From assembly GCA_022564295.1 (NCBI GenBank), contig JADFLR010000010.1, forward strand, positions 62,001 through 126,000: 64,000 bases of DNA. The letters are read 5' to 3'. How positions within the stretch are numbered: the stretch's first letter is position 1; the number at the start of each line of letters is the position of its first letter. Made by a program: the position numbers and the translations under genes. This document shows positions 19,888 through 28,788 of this stretch, piece by piece. The stretch comes from Bacteroidota bacterium. Its GTDB lineage: Bacteria; Bacteroidota; Ignavibacteria; Ignavibacteriales; Ignavibacteriaceae. The notes beneath the pieces are model-generated. The model was not told the DNA's origin. It did not search any database and saw only the letters and a list, made by a program, of their open reading frames with translations.

Positions 19888-21363
19888 TCATTCGGTATAA
19901 GAATTAATCACTTTCACAATTGCACTCTCGCATACTTTGCAGAAAGGTTTATCACCTTTTGCAAACATAATGCAATCAAGCGTTGGTCTGTACAATCCCT
20001 CTGCAACATAACCCGCACCTTCAAATGCTCCGACTATTCCAAAATATTTACTGTTTTGCAAATATGAATCAACTTTATCGGCGTGCAATTTATCTTTAAG
20101 CTCATACTCCTGTTCTGTCTCAATTATTTCTTTCATAGGAGCATGATTCTTCTTTAGTTCTGCAATTTTATCGTTTAATTCTCTGCGCTCTTTCTGCCAT
20201 TTATAATCCATCGAATCATAATCTGATTTTTCCCAAGGTGTGGGAATTTCTTTTCCATCGTTTACAAGCTCTTTCCATTTTATGTTTTGTGGATCAAGTA
20301 GAGCGGTTATATTTGCTTCAACCGGTTCAATCCCCTGAGGGTAAAAATCGTTATAAGCTGTGCTAGAAGTATAATATTCATCTGCGAGTCCTGCAAATGA
20401 ATGACCGAACTCGTGAAGGAAAAGATAATCCTTCCATTGGTTTTCGGAAGTAAAAGTACAGAAGAAATTATAAATTCCGCCGCCTCCGTATCTTTTGTGA
20501 TTTACTATGATGTAGATTGCATCATAAGGAACATTTGCGGCGATGTCTCTTAATGATTTGTTATCTTCTGTTAATAAATATCTTTCTGAACCAAGTGAAT
20601 TAAAAGTACAGTTTAATACCGTATTCTTAAATATGCCCGCTCTCGGTTCATCAACACCGCTCTCGGCTGAAGGTTTGAAGACACCATAAATATTAAAATT
20701 ATCTTCGTTTGATTTATATGGCTCCTGACTGAAAAAAACATCCTGAAAGTATGCAAGGTCTGCTAAAAACCCATCCTTATCTAATCTTGTATATCCTTCG
20801 GCAATAATAGCTACATCAACTCTTTTGTGAGGATCACCGTTCTTATCGGTTTCAAAAACCATAACTGTCAGATCAACCAGGTCATCCTTTCTTATATCAA
20901 CATCATCGGGATCAATTTCCCGGCGGAAGAATTCAATTAATTTGTTTTCTTTGTTTCTTCTTTCAAGTGTAAAAATTATTTTTTCTTTAGGATATGGAAT
21001 TAGAGCAGATTCATGAAATGTTTTTTTAATTCCATCGAGTGCCGCCTTGCTGGTTTGATATTCGCCAAAATAACTGTCGAATCCTTTCGAATAGACCAAC
21101 TCTTCAGATTTCTCATCGTAAATTTTAACATAATATCTTCCGACATTAAATTTATCAATCAAATGCACTCTGCTGCCAGCCCAGATACCGTACTTATAAA
21201 TTTGATCGGTGGTTATAATTTCTGTTTTGGCATCGCCAATGTGGAAGTAGTCAATCCTCATCGTTTTATCGATGAAGAAGTCATCAAATTTAGCAAAATC
21301 CTGTGCGGATAAACTCGATTTACAAATTACAATAATTAGTAAAATTAGTGCAGTAATTCTCAT
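19888..21363 (-). CDS. Secreted M64-family metallopeptidase
   Basis: Zinc peptidase of the IgA-peptidase M64 family, 491 residues. The ATG at 21363 is preferred because AAAGGAG lies nine bases upstream; a start at 21402 would add 13 residues before the signal peptide. The N-terminus is a signal peptide ending SLSAQ. The active site is HEFGHSFAGLADEY, with His317 as the first ligand, matching the HExxHxxxGxxDE pattern of M64. An N-terminal beta-rich domain precedes the catalytic part. No T9SS tail is present, so a periplasmic or outer-membrane location is likely. Confidence 0.93.
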   Translation of the reverse strand: MRITALILLIIVICKSSLSAQDFAKFDDFFIDKTMRIDYFHIGDAKTEIITTDQIYKYGIWAGSRVHLIDKFNVGRYYVKIYDEKSEELVYSKGFDSYFGEYQTSKAALDGIKKTFHESALIPYPKEKIIFTLERRNKENKLIEFFRREIDPDDVDIRKDDLVDLTVMVFETDKNGDPHKRVDVAIIAEGYTRLDKDGFLADLAYFQDVFFSQEPYKSNEDNFNIYGVFKPSAESGVDEPRAGIFKNTVLNCTFNSLGSERYLLTEDNKSLRDIAANVPYDAIYIIVNHKRYGGGGIYNFFCTFTSENQWKDYLFLHEFGHSFAGLADEYYTSSTAYNDFYPQGIEPVEANITALLDPQNIKWKELVNDGKEIPTPWEKSDYDSMDYKWQKERRELNDKIAELKKNHAPMKEIIETEQEYELKDKLHADKVDSYLQNSKYFGIVGAFEGAGYVAEGLYRPTLDCIMFAKGDKPFCKVCESAIVKVINSYTE

Positions 21364-21662
21364 TTCAATATCTCCTTTTATGTAAAGAAAAGTTTTACAC
21401 AATCGTAAATCTAAATTAACGATAGAATTTTTATTTAATACTATTTCTTATCATAAAAAATAATTATTCATTTATTTCATTTTATATTTTTTATATAAGA
21501 ATTGTGAATCTCCACTTCTGATATTCGAAGTACAATCAACCTAAAATATTTTCTCCCGATAAGTTTTTCTAATTTAAAACCCCTAATTTTGAATCTTAAA
21601 TTTAAAAGAATATTTAACAAAAATGATTTATACTAATCACCCGAAATAAAGGAGATGTTTTT

Positions 21663-22985
21663 ATGGCTCGAAAGAATGTCTTAATAATGGGAGCAGCAGG
21701 TAGAGACTTCCACAATTTTAATGTTTTCTATAGAGATAATAAAGATTACAATGTAGTCGCATTTACTGCCACACAAATTCCTGATATCGATGGAAGAGTT
21801 TATCCAAAGCAATTAGCCGGCAAGATTTATCCAAAAGGAATAAAAATATATGAAGAAAAAGAACTGGAAAAATTAATTAAAAAGTTAAAAGTAGATGAGG
21901 TTGTTTTCTCATATTCCGATGTTCAGTTTGAATATGTGATGACAAAAGCTTCAATCGTTAATGCTCTAGGTATTTCTTTCCGATTGCTTGGTGCTGATGA
22001 AACACAGATTAAAAGTACGAAACCGGTTATTTCGGTTCTTGCTGTAAGAACTGGCTGCGGTAAGTCTCAAACTTCAAGAAAAATTGTTGAAGTTCTAACT
22101 GCCGCAGGAATGAAAGTAGTTGCAATTCGTCATCCAATGCCTTATGGAGATCTTGTTAAACAAAAAGTTCAGCGCTTTGCTACTTATGCCGATCTTAAAA
22201 AACATAAATGTACTATAGAAGAGATAGAAGAGTACGAGCCGCATATTGAACGCGGCGGAGTTATTTATGCTGGTATTGATTACGAAGCAATACTAAGAGA
22301 AGCCGAAAAAGAAGCTGATGTAATTCTTTGGGATGGCGGAAACAATGATTTTTCATTTTATAAATCCGATGTTACGTTTACTGTAGTTGATCCTCACAGA
22401 CCGGGACACGAAATGTATTATTATCCCGGCAACACTTCACTTAGAATGGCAGATGCGGTAATAATAAATAAAATTGATTCTGCAGATTCGGAAGATATTT
22501 TAGATGTAATTGATAACGTGCGGAAAGTTAACCCCAATGCTACCATTATTGAAGGTGCATCTCCTGTTACTGTTGAGAAACCAAACTTAATAAGAGGCAA
22601 GCGAGTTCTTGTGGTTGAAGACGGTCCGACATTAACTCACGGAGAAATGAAGTACGGTGCTGGAACTGTTGCTGCACAGAAACTCGGTGCAAAAGAAATT
22701 GTTGATCCGCGTCCTTATACAGTTAAATCAATTGCAGCTACTTTTGAAAAATATCCGAACATAGGTGTTTTGCTTCCTGCAATGGGTTACGGCAAAGCAC
22801 AGATGAAAGACCTTGAGACAACTATCAACAGGACAAAGTGTGATTCGGTTGTAATCGGTACACCGATAGATCTCGGAAGATACATCAAAATTAACAAACC
22901 TCACACTAGAGTAAAATATGATCTTCAGGAAATCGGTGCTATAACTGTTGAAACAGTTTTGAGAGAAAAGAAAATCATAAAATAA
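21663..22985 (+). CDS. Cyclic 2,3-diphosphoglycerate synthase-like GTPase
   Basis: Cytoplasmic P-loop protein of 440 residues with a strong AAGGAGA ribosome site. It opens MARKNVLIMGAAGRDFHNFN, a signature of the family named after the archaeal cyclic 2,3-diphosphoglycerate synthetase. The nucleotide-binding loop is GCGKSQT (131-137). Further family landmarks are RHPMPYGDL, WDGGNNDFSF, DPHRPGHE and the KID-type NKID guanine motif. In methanogens the product is a thermoprotectant solute; in bacteria the family is widespread but its reaction has not been settled. A terminator follows. Confidence 0.88.
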   Translation: MARKNVLIMGAAGRDFHNFNVFYRDNKDYNVVAFTATQIPDIDGRVYPKQLAGKIYPKGIKIYEEKELEKLIKKLKVDEVVFSYSDVQFEYVMTKASIVNALGISFRLLGADETQIKSTKPVISVLAVRTGCGKSQTSRKIVEVLTAAGMKVVAIRHPMPYGDLVKQKVQRFATYADLKKHKCTIEEIEEYEPHIERGGVIYAGIDYEAILREAEKEADVILWDGGNNDFSFYKSDVTFTVVDPHRPGHEMYYYPGNTSLRMADAVIINKIDSADSEDILDVIDNVRKVNPNATIIEGASPVTVEKPNLIRGKRVLVVEDGPTLTHGEMKYGAGTVAAQKLGAKEIVDPRPYTVKSIAATFEKYPNIGVLLPAMGYGKAQMKDLETTINRTKCDSVVIGTPIDLGRYIKINKPHTRVKYDLQEIGAITVETVLREKKIIK

Positions 22986-23011
22986 ATCTCTTCTACATTC
23001 CCGTTTATAAT

Positions 23012-23040
23012 GAGTTATCACAAAGGTGTTAACTCTTTTA
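23012..23040 (+). terminator. Terminator after the cDPGS-like gene
   Basis: GAGTTATCAC and GTGTTAACTC pair with a single T-T mismatch around an AAAG loop, followed by TTTTA. It is 27 bases beyond the stop codon and very similar to the terminator at 23657. Confidence 0.8.
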
Positions 23041-23166
23041 TTGTTACAAATTGTTAACGATTATGTACAGGAAAACTCATTCCATGCACATTTTCCCTTG
23101 CTTCCAACGTATTGCTGATGTTATATTGGAACCAGTATTTGGTAAATAAAAAAAAGGAGGCAAGTA

Positions 23167-23622
23167 ATGAGAAAATTTTTATTTTCAAATCTGGTGTTGG
23201 TCGTATTCATAATCAGCGGTTTAATTTCCTCATCCAATATCACTTACGCGCAGGAAGAATCAGAATCTAGTATCCGGATGGCTAAAATGATGGCGGATTG
23301 GATGGATACTATTTGGGATCAGGAACCGGAAGAAGGTTTAGCAAATATCAAGATATTGATGACAAAGGATGGTGAACCCTTTGCCGGTAAAGTTTCTATT
23401 ATGGGAGAATTCTCTTTTCGTGCGGTGGGCGAGTATACGAATACAACCGGGTTTAATCCAAACAGCAATGGGAGATGGGTTTATGAAGGTCTTGATCCGG
23501 GAACTTTTAACATATTTATTGAAGGCACAGATAAATTTAAAGGCTGGCATTGGAGTAAAGAAGGTGTTACAATTAAAGCTGGTGATTCACCATTGTTTGA
23601 GATTGATTTGAGTAAGCAGTAA
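23167..23622 (+). CDS. Small secreted protein of unknown function
   Basis: A 151-residue protein with an AAAGGAGG ribosome site and a clear signal peptide ending ITYAQE. The mature part begins with a short acidic helix rich in Met and Trp and continues with a beta-sandwich-like segment (GKVSIMGEFSF, GRWVYEGLDPGTFNIFIEG), which resembles the carboxypeptidase-regulatory or PEGA-like fold that often displays on secreted proteins. There is no sorting tail. It is a single-gene transcript between two near-identical terminators. I do not recognise a specific function. Confidence 0.75.
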   Translation: MRKFLFSNLVLVVFIISGLISSSNITYAQEESESSIRMAKMMADWMDTIWDQEPEEGLANIKILMTKDGEPFAGKVSIMGEFSFRAVGEYTNTTGFNPNSNGRWVYEGLDPGTFNIFIEGTDKFKGWHWSKEGVTIKAGDSPLFEIDLSKQ

Positions 23623-23656
23623 TTATTATTTTTAATTAATAGTTAATTGAAGAGCT

Positions 23657-23685
23657 GAGTTATCACAATATTGGTAACTCTTTTA
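23657..23685 (+). terminator. Terminator after the small secreted protein
   Basis: GAGTTATC and GGTAACTC form an eight-pair stem with one G-U wobble and an eight-base loop, followed by TTTTA. Confidence 0.82.
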
Positions 23686-23752
23686 TATTTTAAATTAATT
23701 ATTTTTATGATAGTAGTGCTAAAATAATTTTTCATCAACAATCAATTCATTT

Positions 23753-23920
23753 ATGCAAAAGTTAACAATATTTTTCTTGCTTATTCTATGCAACATCCGT
23801 CATTCACAAGATTTTGATAAACTCGCTAATGCGGTTATTGATAAAGATGGAATTCTTGTCCTTACAGGGAAGTTAGATAATAGAAAGAGCGAATTTATTC
23901 AGTATGAAAGAAAAATATGA
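23753..23920 (+). CDS. Short secreted peptide or truncated gene overlapping threonine synthase
   Basis: A 55-codon frame from ATG 23753. It begins MQKLTIFFLLILCNIRHSQ, a plausible signal peptide, followed by about 36 residues (DFDKLANAVIDKDGILVLTG and a charged end). Its TGA overlaps the ATG of the threonine synthase gene in an ATGA junction, a typical translational-coupling arrangement. No clear ribosome site precedes it. It may be a real small leader gene, or the stub of a longer secreted protein. I recognise no family. Confidence 0.4.
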   Translation: MQKLTIFFLLILCNIRHSQDFDKLANAVIDKDGILVLTGKLDNRKSEFIQYERKI

Positions 23921-25089
23921 ATTTCTTTTCTCATCTTGAATGCGGCTACTGCGCAAAAACTTATGAAGCCGACAAACTTTGGAACCTTTGTACTGAATGC
24001 AGTAAACCTCTTCTTGCCAGGTATGATTTATTATCTGCAAAAGAAAAATTATCGAAGGATGAATTAAAAAACAGGGAACCAAATCTCTGGCGATATAATG
24101 AACTGCTTCCCGTAAGGGATAAAAAATTTATACTCTCTTTGGGTGAAGGTTTTTCGCCTCTCTTTAAGGCAGCACGATTAGGCAAAGAATTAGGTTTTTC
24201 AAATCTTTATATAAAAGATGAAGGATTAAATCCTACTACTTCGTTTAAAGCAAGAGGATTGTCTGTAGCTATATCACGTGCTTACGAATTAGGCGTAAAA
24301 GAAGTATCAATTCCATCTGCAGGAAATGCAGCCGGAGCTATGAGCGCTTACGCAGCATTGGCGGGAATGAAATCCTACGTGTTTATGCCTAAGGATGTTC
24401 CAAGTCCTTTCATCTCTGAATGTAAAGCACTCGGTGCCGAAGTTACTTTAATTGATGGTTTGATTACCGATTGCGGAAAAGCTGCCGCAGAGGGTGTTAA
24501 GAAATATGGAAGATTTGATATTTCAACTTTAAAAGAACCGTATAGAATTGAAGGTAAGAAAACAATGGGATATGAACTTGCTGAACAATTTGATTGGAAC
24601 TTACCCGATGTAATTATTTATCCAACCGGTGGCGGTACGGGTTTGATTGGAATGTGGAAAGCGTTTGATGAAATGGAACAACTTGGTTGGATCGATTCAA
24701 AAAGACCGCGAATGGTTACGGTGCAATCAACCGGCTGTGCACCAATTGTTAAAGCTTTTGAAGATAACACTGAATTTGCAGAACTATGGAATGACGCTCA
24801 CACAATTGCTGATGGTTTAAGAGTCCCTGCAGCAGTGGGAGATTTTTTAATGTTACGATCTCTCCGTGAAAGTAATGGGATAGCTATAGCCGTATCTGAT
24901 GAAAAAATGTTGGATTCAGCAAACTTGATTGGAAGAACACAGGGAATCTTCACCTCTCCCGAAGGAGGAGCGACTTTGGCTGCATTTCTTAAATTAAGGG
25001 AAATAAAATGGATTAAGGAAACCGAAACAGTTGTTTTGTTTAATACAGGAAGTGGACATAAATATTCTCATCTGTGGGAAAGTGATTAA
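23917..25089 (+). CDS. thrC: Threonine synthase (zinc-ribbon type)
   Basis: PLP enzyme converting O-phosphohomoserine to threonine, 390 residues. An N-terminal zinc ribbon (Cys9, Cys12, Cys25, Cys28) is followed by the fold-type II core with Lys111 in TTSFKARG as the expected PLP Schiff-base lysine, then SAGNAAGAM and the phosphate loop GGGTGL. These features match the archaeal/bacterial long-branch threonine synthases. No thrA or thrB is nearby. A threonine dehydratase-like function cannot be fully excluded, but the ribbon plus SAGNAAGA segment favours ThrC. It starts inside an ATGA overlap with the small upstream frame. Confidence 0.9.
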   Translation: MNFFSHLECGYCAKTYEADKLWNLCTECSKPLLARYDLLSAKEKLSKDELKNREPNLWRYNELLPVRDKKFILSLGEGFSPLFKAARLGKELGFSNLYIKDEGLNPTTSFKARGLSVAISRAYELGVKEVSIPSAGNAAGAMSAYAALAGMKSYVFMPKDVPSPFISECKALGAEVTLIDGLITDCGKAAAEGVKKYGRFDISTLKEPYRIEGKKTMGYELAEQFDWNLPDVIIYPTGGGTGLIGMWKAFDEMEQLGWIDSKRPRMVTVQSTGCAPIVKAFEDNTEFAELWNDAHTIADGLRVPAAVGDFLMLRSLRESNGIAIAVSDEKMLDSANLIGRTQGIFTSPEGGATLAAFLKLREIKWIKETETVVLFNTGSGHKYSHLWESD

Positions 25090-25317
25090 ATCCAATTACT
25101 ATGCAATATTACCACTTTTTCAAAACAGTGATACATTTGCTATTTCCTTAACAATGCTTAATGAGGTTGAGAGGGGATTTTTATCAAACTGTTATTGCCA
25201 ATGATGTTGAAAGTTAATTGGCGATCATATAATATGAAGTTAAAGAATGAGTTGTTAGTTATCCCTTATGTTATTTAGCTAAAATGCTATGCTGAACATA
25301 TATTCTTGTTTACCCAA

Positions 25318-26211
25318 TCATGTCGTTGCTGTGAGTAATTCATCAAATAGTTCTTTTTTTATTCCAAGAGGTTGATCAACTAAGGGACCATTAAGCAGAA
25401 CTGGTTCAGTATCTTCGTAAGTTGGTTTTTCTATTTTATACATTAAACCAATAGGAATCCGGGATCCAAATTCCATAGCTTTGGTCATAGCATAGGAAAA
25501 GTCAGTGATATCAGCGTCCGGCTCTTCGTCTTCAAGTTTGTATACCCGTTCTTTAAACCAGGAGTAGGTATTGATTTTATTGTATGTAACACATGGACTG
25601 AATACATCTATTAATGCAAAACCCTTGTGCGCAATACCTTGCTCAATCAATGAAGTTAACTGTGCTGGTTGACCCGCAAAACCCCGGGCAACAAATGTAG
25701 CTCCGGTGGAGATTGCCAATGCGAGCGGATTAATCGGCATCTCAACGTTACCCCTGGGAGTTGTTTTTGTTTTGTGTCCTTCAGCTGTAGTCGGCGAAGC
25801 CTGTCCGGTTGTTAATCCATAAATTTCGTTATCCATTACAATATAAGTTAAATCCAGATTCCGACGCATTGCATGGATGAAATGCCCTATTCCAATACCA
25901 TATCCATCGCCATCACCCCCGGTAATCACAACTTTCAAATTATGGTTAGCCAATTTGGCGCCGGTAGCAACAGGCAACGCCCTGCCATGCAAGCTATGAA
26001 CACCGTAAGCGTAAATGAATCCCACAAGGTTTGAGGAACAACCGATCCCGGATATAAGCAGCATCTGATGAGGTTTCAATTCCTTATCAGTAGTTGCTTT
26101 TTTTAGTGACCGTAATACACCGAAGTCTCCGCAACCTGCACACCAGTCAGGGTCTACAACTACTTCACGGGTTTTGCTTTCTTTTTCTAAAGTTGAATCC
26201 ATAGTACTCAT
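25318..26211 (-). CDS. korB: 2-oxoacid:ferredoxin oxidoreductase, beta subunit
   Basis: Thiamine-diphosphate subunit of the enzyme that interconverts a 2-oxoacid plus CoA with acyl-CoA, CO2 and reduced ferredoxin. It is 297 residues. Cys residues in WCAGCGD, IGCSSN and FSPCVTYN fit the four-Cys set for the proximal [4Fe-4S] cluster. The TPP-binding motif is GDGDGYGIG followed by the conserved MDNEIYGLTTGQ. It lies 46 bases behind the alpha/gamma gene in the same operon. Length and the absence of extra ferredoxin domains point to the 2-oxoglutarate (Kor) type, but pyruvate is not excluded. Confidence 0.93.
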   Translation of the reverse strand: MSTMDSTLEKESKTREVVVDPDWCAGCGDFGVLRSLKKATTDKELKPHQMLLISGIGCSSNLVGFIYAYGVHSLHGRALPVATGAKLANHNLKVVITGGDGDGYGIGIGHFIHAMRRNLDLTYIVMDNEIYGLTTGQASPTTAEGHKTKTTPRGNVEMPINPLALAISTGATFVARGFAGQPAQLTSLIEQGIAHKGFALIDVFSPCVTYNKINTYSWFKERVYKLEDEEPDADITDFSYAMTKAMEFGSRIPIGLMYKIEKPTYEDTEPVLLNGPLVDQPLGIKKELFDELLTATT

Positions 26212-26257
26212 AATTAAAATCCTTCAATATAAAAAAGATTAAAGTTCAATTCATTGG

Positions 26258-28294
26258 TTAACTAAATTCATCCCATTTGTGTGTTGAACCTGTTTCCACT
26301 CCAACTGTAAGTTGACCTTTTAGGTCACCACTGGTTCGATCAACCAGGTCCAAAACCCACACAGGCTCACTGTAGCCATTTTTAGAATTCTGTACGACTT
26401 GCACTGGACGAAGCTTATCCTTGAGATGTACGCGAATATAATGGTAAGCAATATCACGGGCTTCTTTTTCGGTTACCCTTAGGTCTAGAGGTTCTTTACT
26501 GAGAATACTTTTTGTTCGATTTGTAATCATCCTTGGCTCGAATGGTTCACCGTCGTACTTTAAAATAGTTTCTGTGCAGGAAAAACCTGTTTCGGCTCGG
26601 AGATGTCTTGCAAACTGTCCGGTAGAGTTGAGTTCAACAACGATCGTGGTTTTGCATTTATTTAGAATCTCAAGCGCTTCCTTTGTGTGGAAAGGCAATA
26701 GATATTTGAAGTGCAATTGATTTACAGCAACACCTCCTTCTCGTAACTGCTCCACCGCTTCACGTATGACCCCCCAGGTTGAACCCCAGCCAATCAAAGT
26801 AACTTCAGCATCTGCCGGACCCTCTAAAGCAGGCGGTTCTAACTCTTTGAGTACGCCATCCATCTTGAGCATTCTTTTTTCGTTTATCTTTCGCCGAACG
26901 GCAGTGTTTGTGAAAACGTCGCTAATAAGAACACCGTCTTCATCATGATCATCGGTGGCTGCCACGTAAACCATCCCCTCACTGCCAATAACTGGTCTGG
27001 GTGATACACCTGATGATGTGAAGAGATAACGTTTAAATCCATCTTTCTTTTCCATGGATTCAGGAACTTCGCGGATAAGCTCTCCGCGTTTGATTTCAAC
27101 ATCGTGAGACCAGGAGCCCGGCTCGATGGTTTCGTAATTTTCGCCTAACAATAAATCAGATAGGATAATAACCGGGAGTTGAAATTGCTCGGCAATATTA
27201 AGCGCTTCACCTGCAATATGAAAACAATCTGTTGTGCTTTTGGCTGCCATAATTACCCGCGGAAAATCACCTTGTGAAGCACCCATAGCTTGATTTAAAT
27301 CTCCCTGTTCAGTTTTGGTTGGTAGTCCTGTGGATGGACCTCCACGCATAACGTTAACAATTACAACTGGTGTTTCCAGCATCGCTGCTTCACCTACTGC
27401 TTCCGTCATAAGTGCAAATCCGCCGCCCGATGTTGCACACATGGATCGAACCCCTGCATACCCTGCTCCAATAGCTATATTCACCACTGCTATTTCATCT
27501 TCTGCCTGTTTAACCAGGACGCCACATTTTTCACTGTGTTGGACCAACCAATGCAATATATTAGATGCGGGACTCATAGGATAGGCTGCGTACAATTTTA
27601 ACCCTCCTGCAACTGCTCCCAGAGCAAGAGCGGTGTTACCTGAGTAAAAGGGTTTAGCGATTCGAGTAAACTTCCAGGAGATATCGATTTTTGCGGAATT
27701 AAAATTTTGCTTAGCATAGTTATACCCGGCTTCTGCAACTTTGATATTCTGTTCAATAACTTTTTCCCCTTTATGTTTGAAAATATCTGCGAGAACATTA
27801 TTTAAGGTTTCAAGCTCAATGTTTGCTACATACAATAATGCACCTAATGCCATGGTATTTTGCATAATAGGAAGAAGATTGCCCATGCCAGCGGTTACTT
27901 CGTTAAATGGCAGAGCTACTGCACGTACATTTTCTTGTAAAAGTGATTGATCACAGGAAATTTTGTTTGAATTAAAAATTACTATACCGTTCGGTTCTAC
28001 TTCCGGTGCGTGCCTCTCTATGCTATCCTGATTCATCGCAAGCAAAACATTGAAATGATCTCCAAAGCACGCCTCCTTCCTTTCACTGATCCGGAGTTTT
28101 AACATTGTATACCCTCCACGTATAAGCGACTGGTAACTGTTGTAAGAAATGGCATACAAACCCAGACGATTGATCACTTTAGCCAGAGTATTTCCGGATT
28201 TATCAATACCATCACCCGCAGCTCCTCCGAAACCAACCGTTATCTCATTTGTCCTTTTTGGAGTTCTAACGGCATTTTTTTCCTGGATTTCCAT
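26258..28294 (-). CDS. korA: 2-oxoacid:ferredoxin oxidoreductase, fused gamma-alpha subunit
   Basis: A 678-residue protein joining the gamma (CoA-side) domain at about 1-190 (GFGGAAGDGIDKSGN, then YNSYQSLIRGGY) to the alpha pyrimidine-binding domain (YPMSPASNILHW, QAEDEIAVVNIAIGAGYAG, MRGGPSTGLPTKTEQGDL). The C-terminal part includes a transketolase-like linker domain (WGSTWGVI). With korB it forms the common two-gene Kor arrangement used in anaerobic 2-oxoglutarate oxidation or in reductive TCA carbon fixation. It is the first gene of the operon, divergent from the 28789 sensor. Confidence 0.95.
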   Translation of the reverse strand: MEIQEKNAVRTPKRTNEITVGFGGAAGDGIDKSGNTLAKVINRLGLYAISYNSYQSLIRGGYTMLKLRISERKEACFGDHFNVLLAMNQDSIERHAPEVEPNGIVIFNSNKISCDQSLLQENVRAVALPFNEVTAGMGNLLPIMQNTMALGALLYVANIELETLNNVLADIFKHKGEKVIEQNIKVAEAGYNYAKQNFNSAKIDISWKFTRIAKPFYSGNTALALGAVAGGLKLYAAYPMSPASNILHWLVQHSEKCGVLVKQAEDEIAVVNIAIGAGYAGVRSMCATSGGGFALMTEAVGEAAMLETPVVIVNVMRGGPSTGLPTKTEQGDLNQAMGASQGDFPRVIMAAKSTTDCFHIAGEALNIAEQFQLPVIILSDLLLGENYETIEPGSWSHDVEIKRGELIREVPESMEKKDGFKRYLFTSSGVSPRPVIGSEGMVYVAATDDHDEDGVLISDVFTNTAVRRKINEKRMLKMDGVLKELEPPALEGPADAEVTLIGWGSTWGVIREAVEQLREGGVAVNQLHFKYLLPFHTKEALEILNKCKTTIVVELNSTGQFARHLRAETGFSCTETILKYDGEPFEPRMITNRTKSILSKEPLDLRVTEKEARDIAYHYIRVHLKDKLRPVQVVQNSKNGYSEPVWVLDLVDRTSGDLKGQLTVGVETGSTHKWDEFS

Positions 28295-28788
28295 AAAATG
28301 ACCTCTATTATTTTATATTACAACTTAAAGTTCGTTACAAAACAAAATATAGTTTGCAGAAAAGCAGTTACACAGAATGAATTGTTAAGAACAAGCTGCT
28401 CATATTGTAAACAAGCGTCAACAACAATTTCTGAATTAAAGTAAAGTTACAAAAAAAGTAAAAGTCAAACAAGGACTGTCCATTAATCTTAAGGTTTTCA
28501 ACCCTTCTCGTCAACGGTGTATTATCTGCTTCTTCCAACTTCAAGCAAATGACTTTATCCCAAACAAAAAAATGATATTTCCAAAACAAAACCAAAATTT
28601 CATCATCAATTTATCCTCGTTCATAATCTTTCATCTTCACTCATCATTCTTTTCAACAAGTAAGGATAATTCAATTTTTTTTATAGATTTATATTGATAT
28701 TTTCTTATTTAGAAAACAATGATTAGCAACTGACGCTTAACATTAGAATTATTTAATTTTATATTGAAAACGAATTAGAATTGAGAGA
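28295..28788. other. Divergent intergenic region korA / propeller sensor
   Basis: About 490 bases, very AT-rich. A 75-codon minus-strand frame (28368-28595) shows no domain and is rejected. It must carry the korBA promoter and the upstream region of the 28789 gene, but I cannot name a convincing -35/-10 pair. Confidence 0.5.

Noticed and set aside
28368-28595. 75-codon open frame on the minus strand upstream of korA
   Set aside because: No recognisable protein pattern and no start signal; probably chance.
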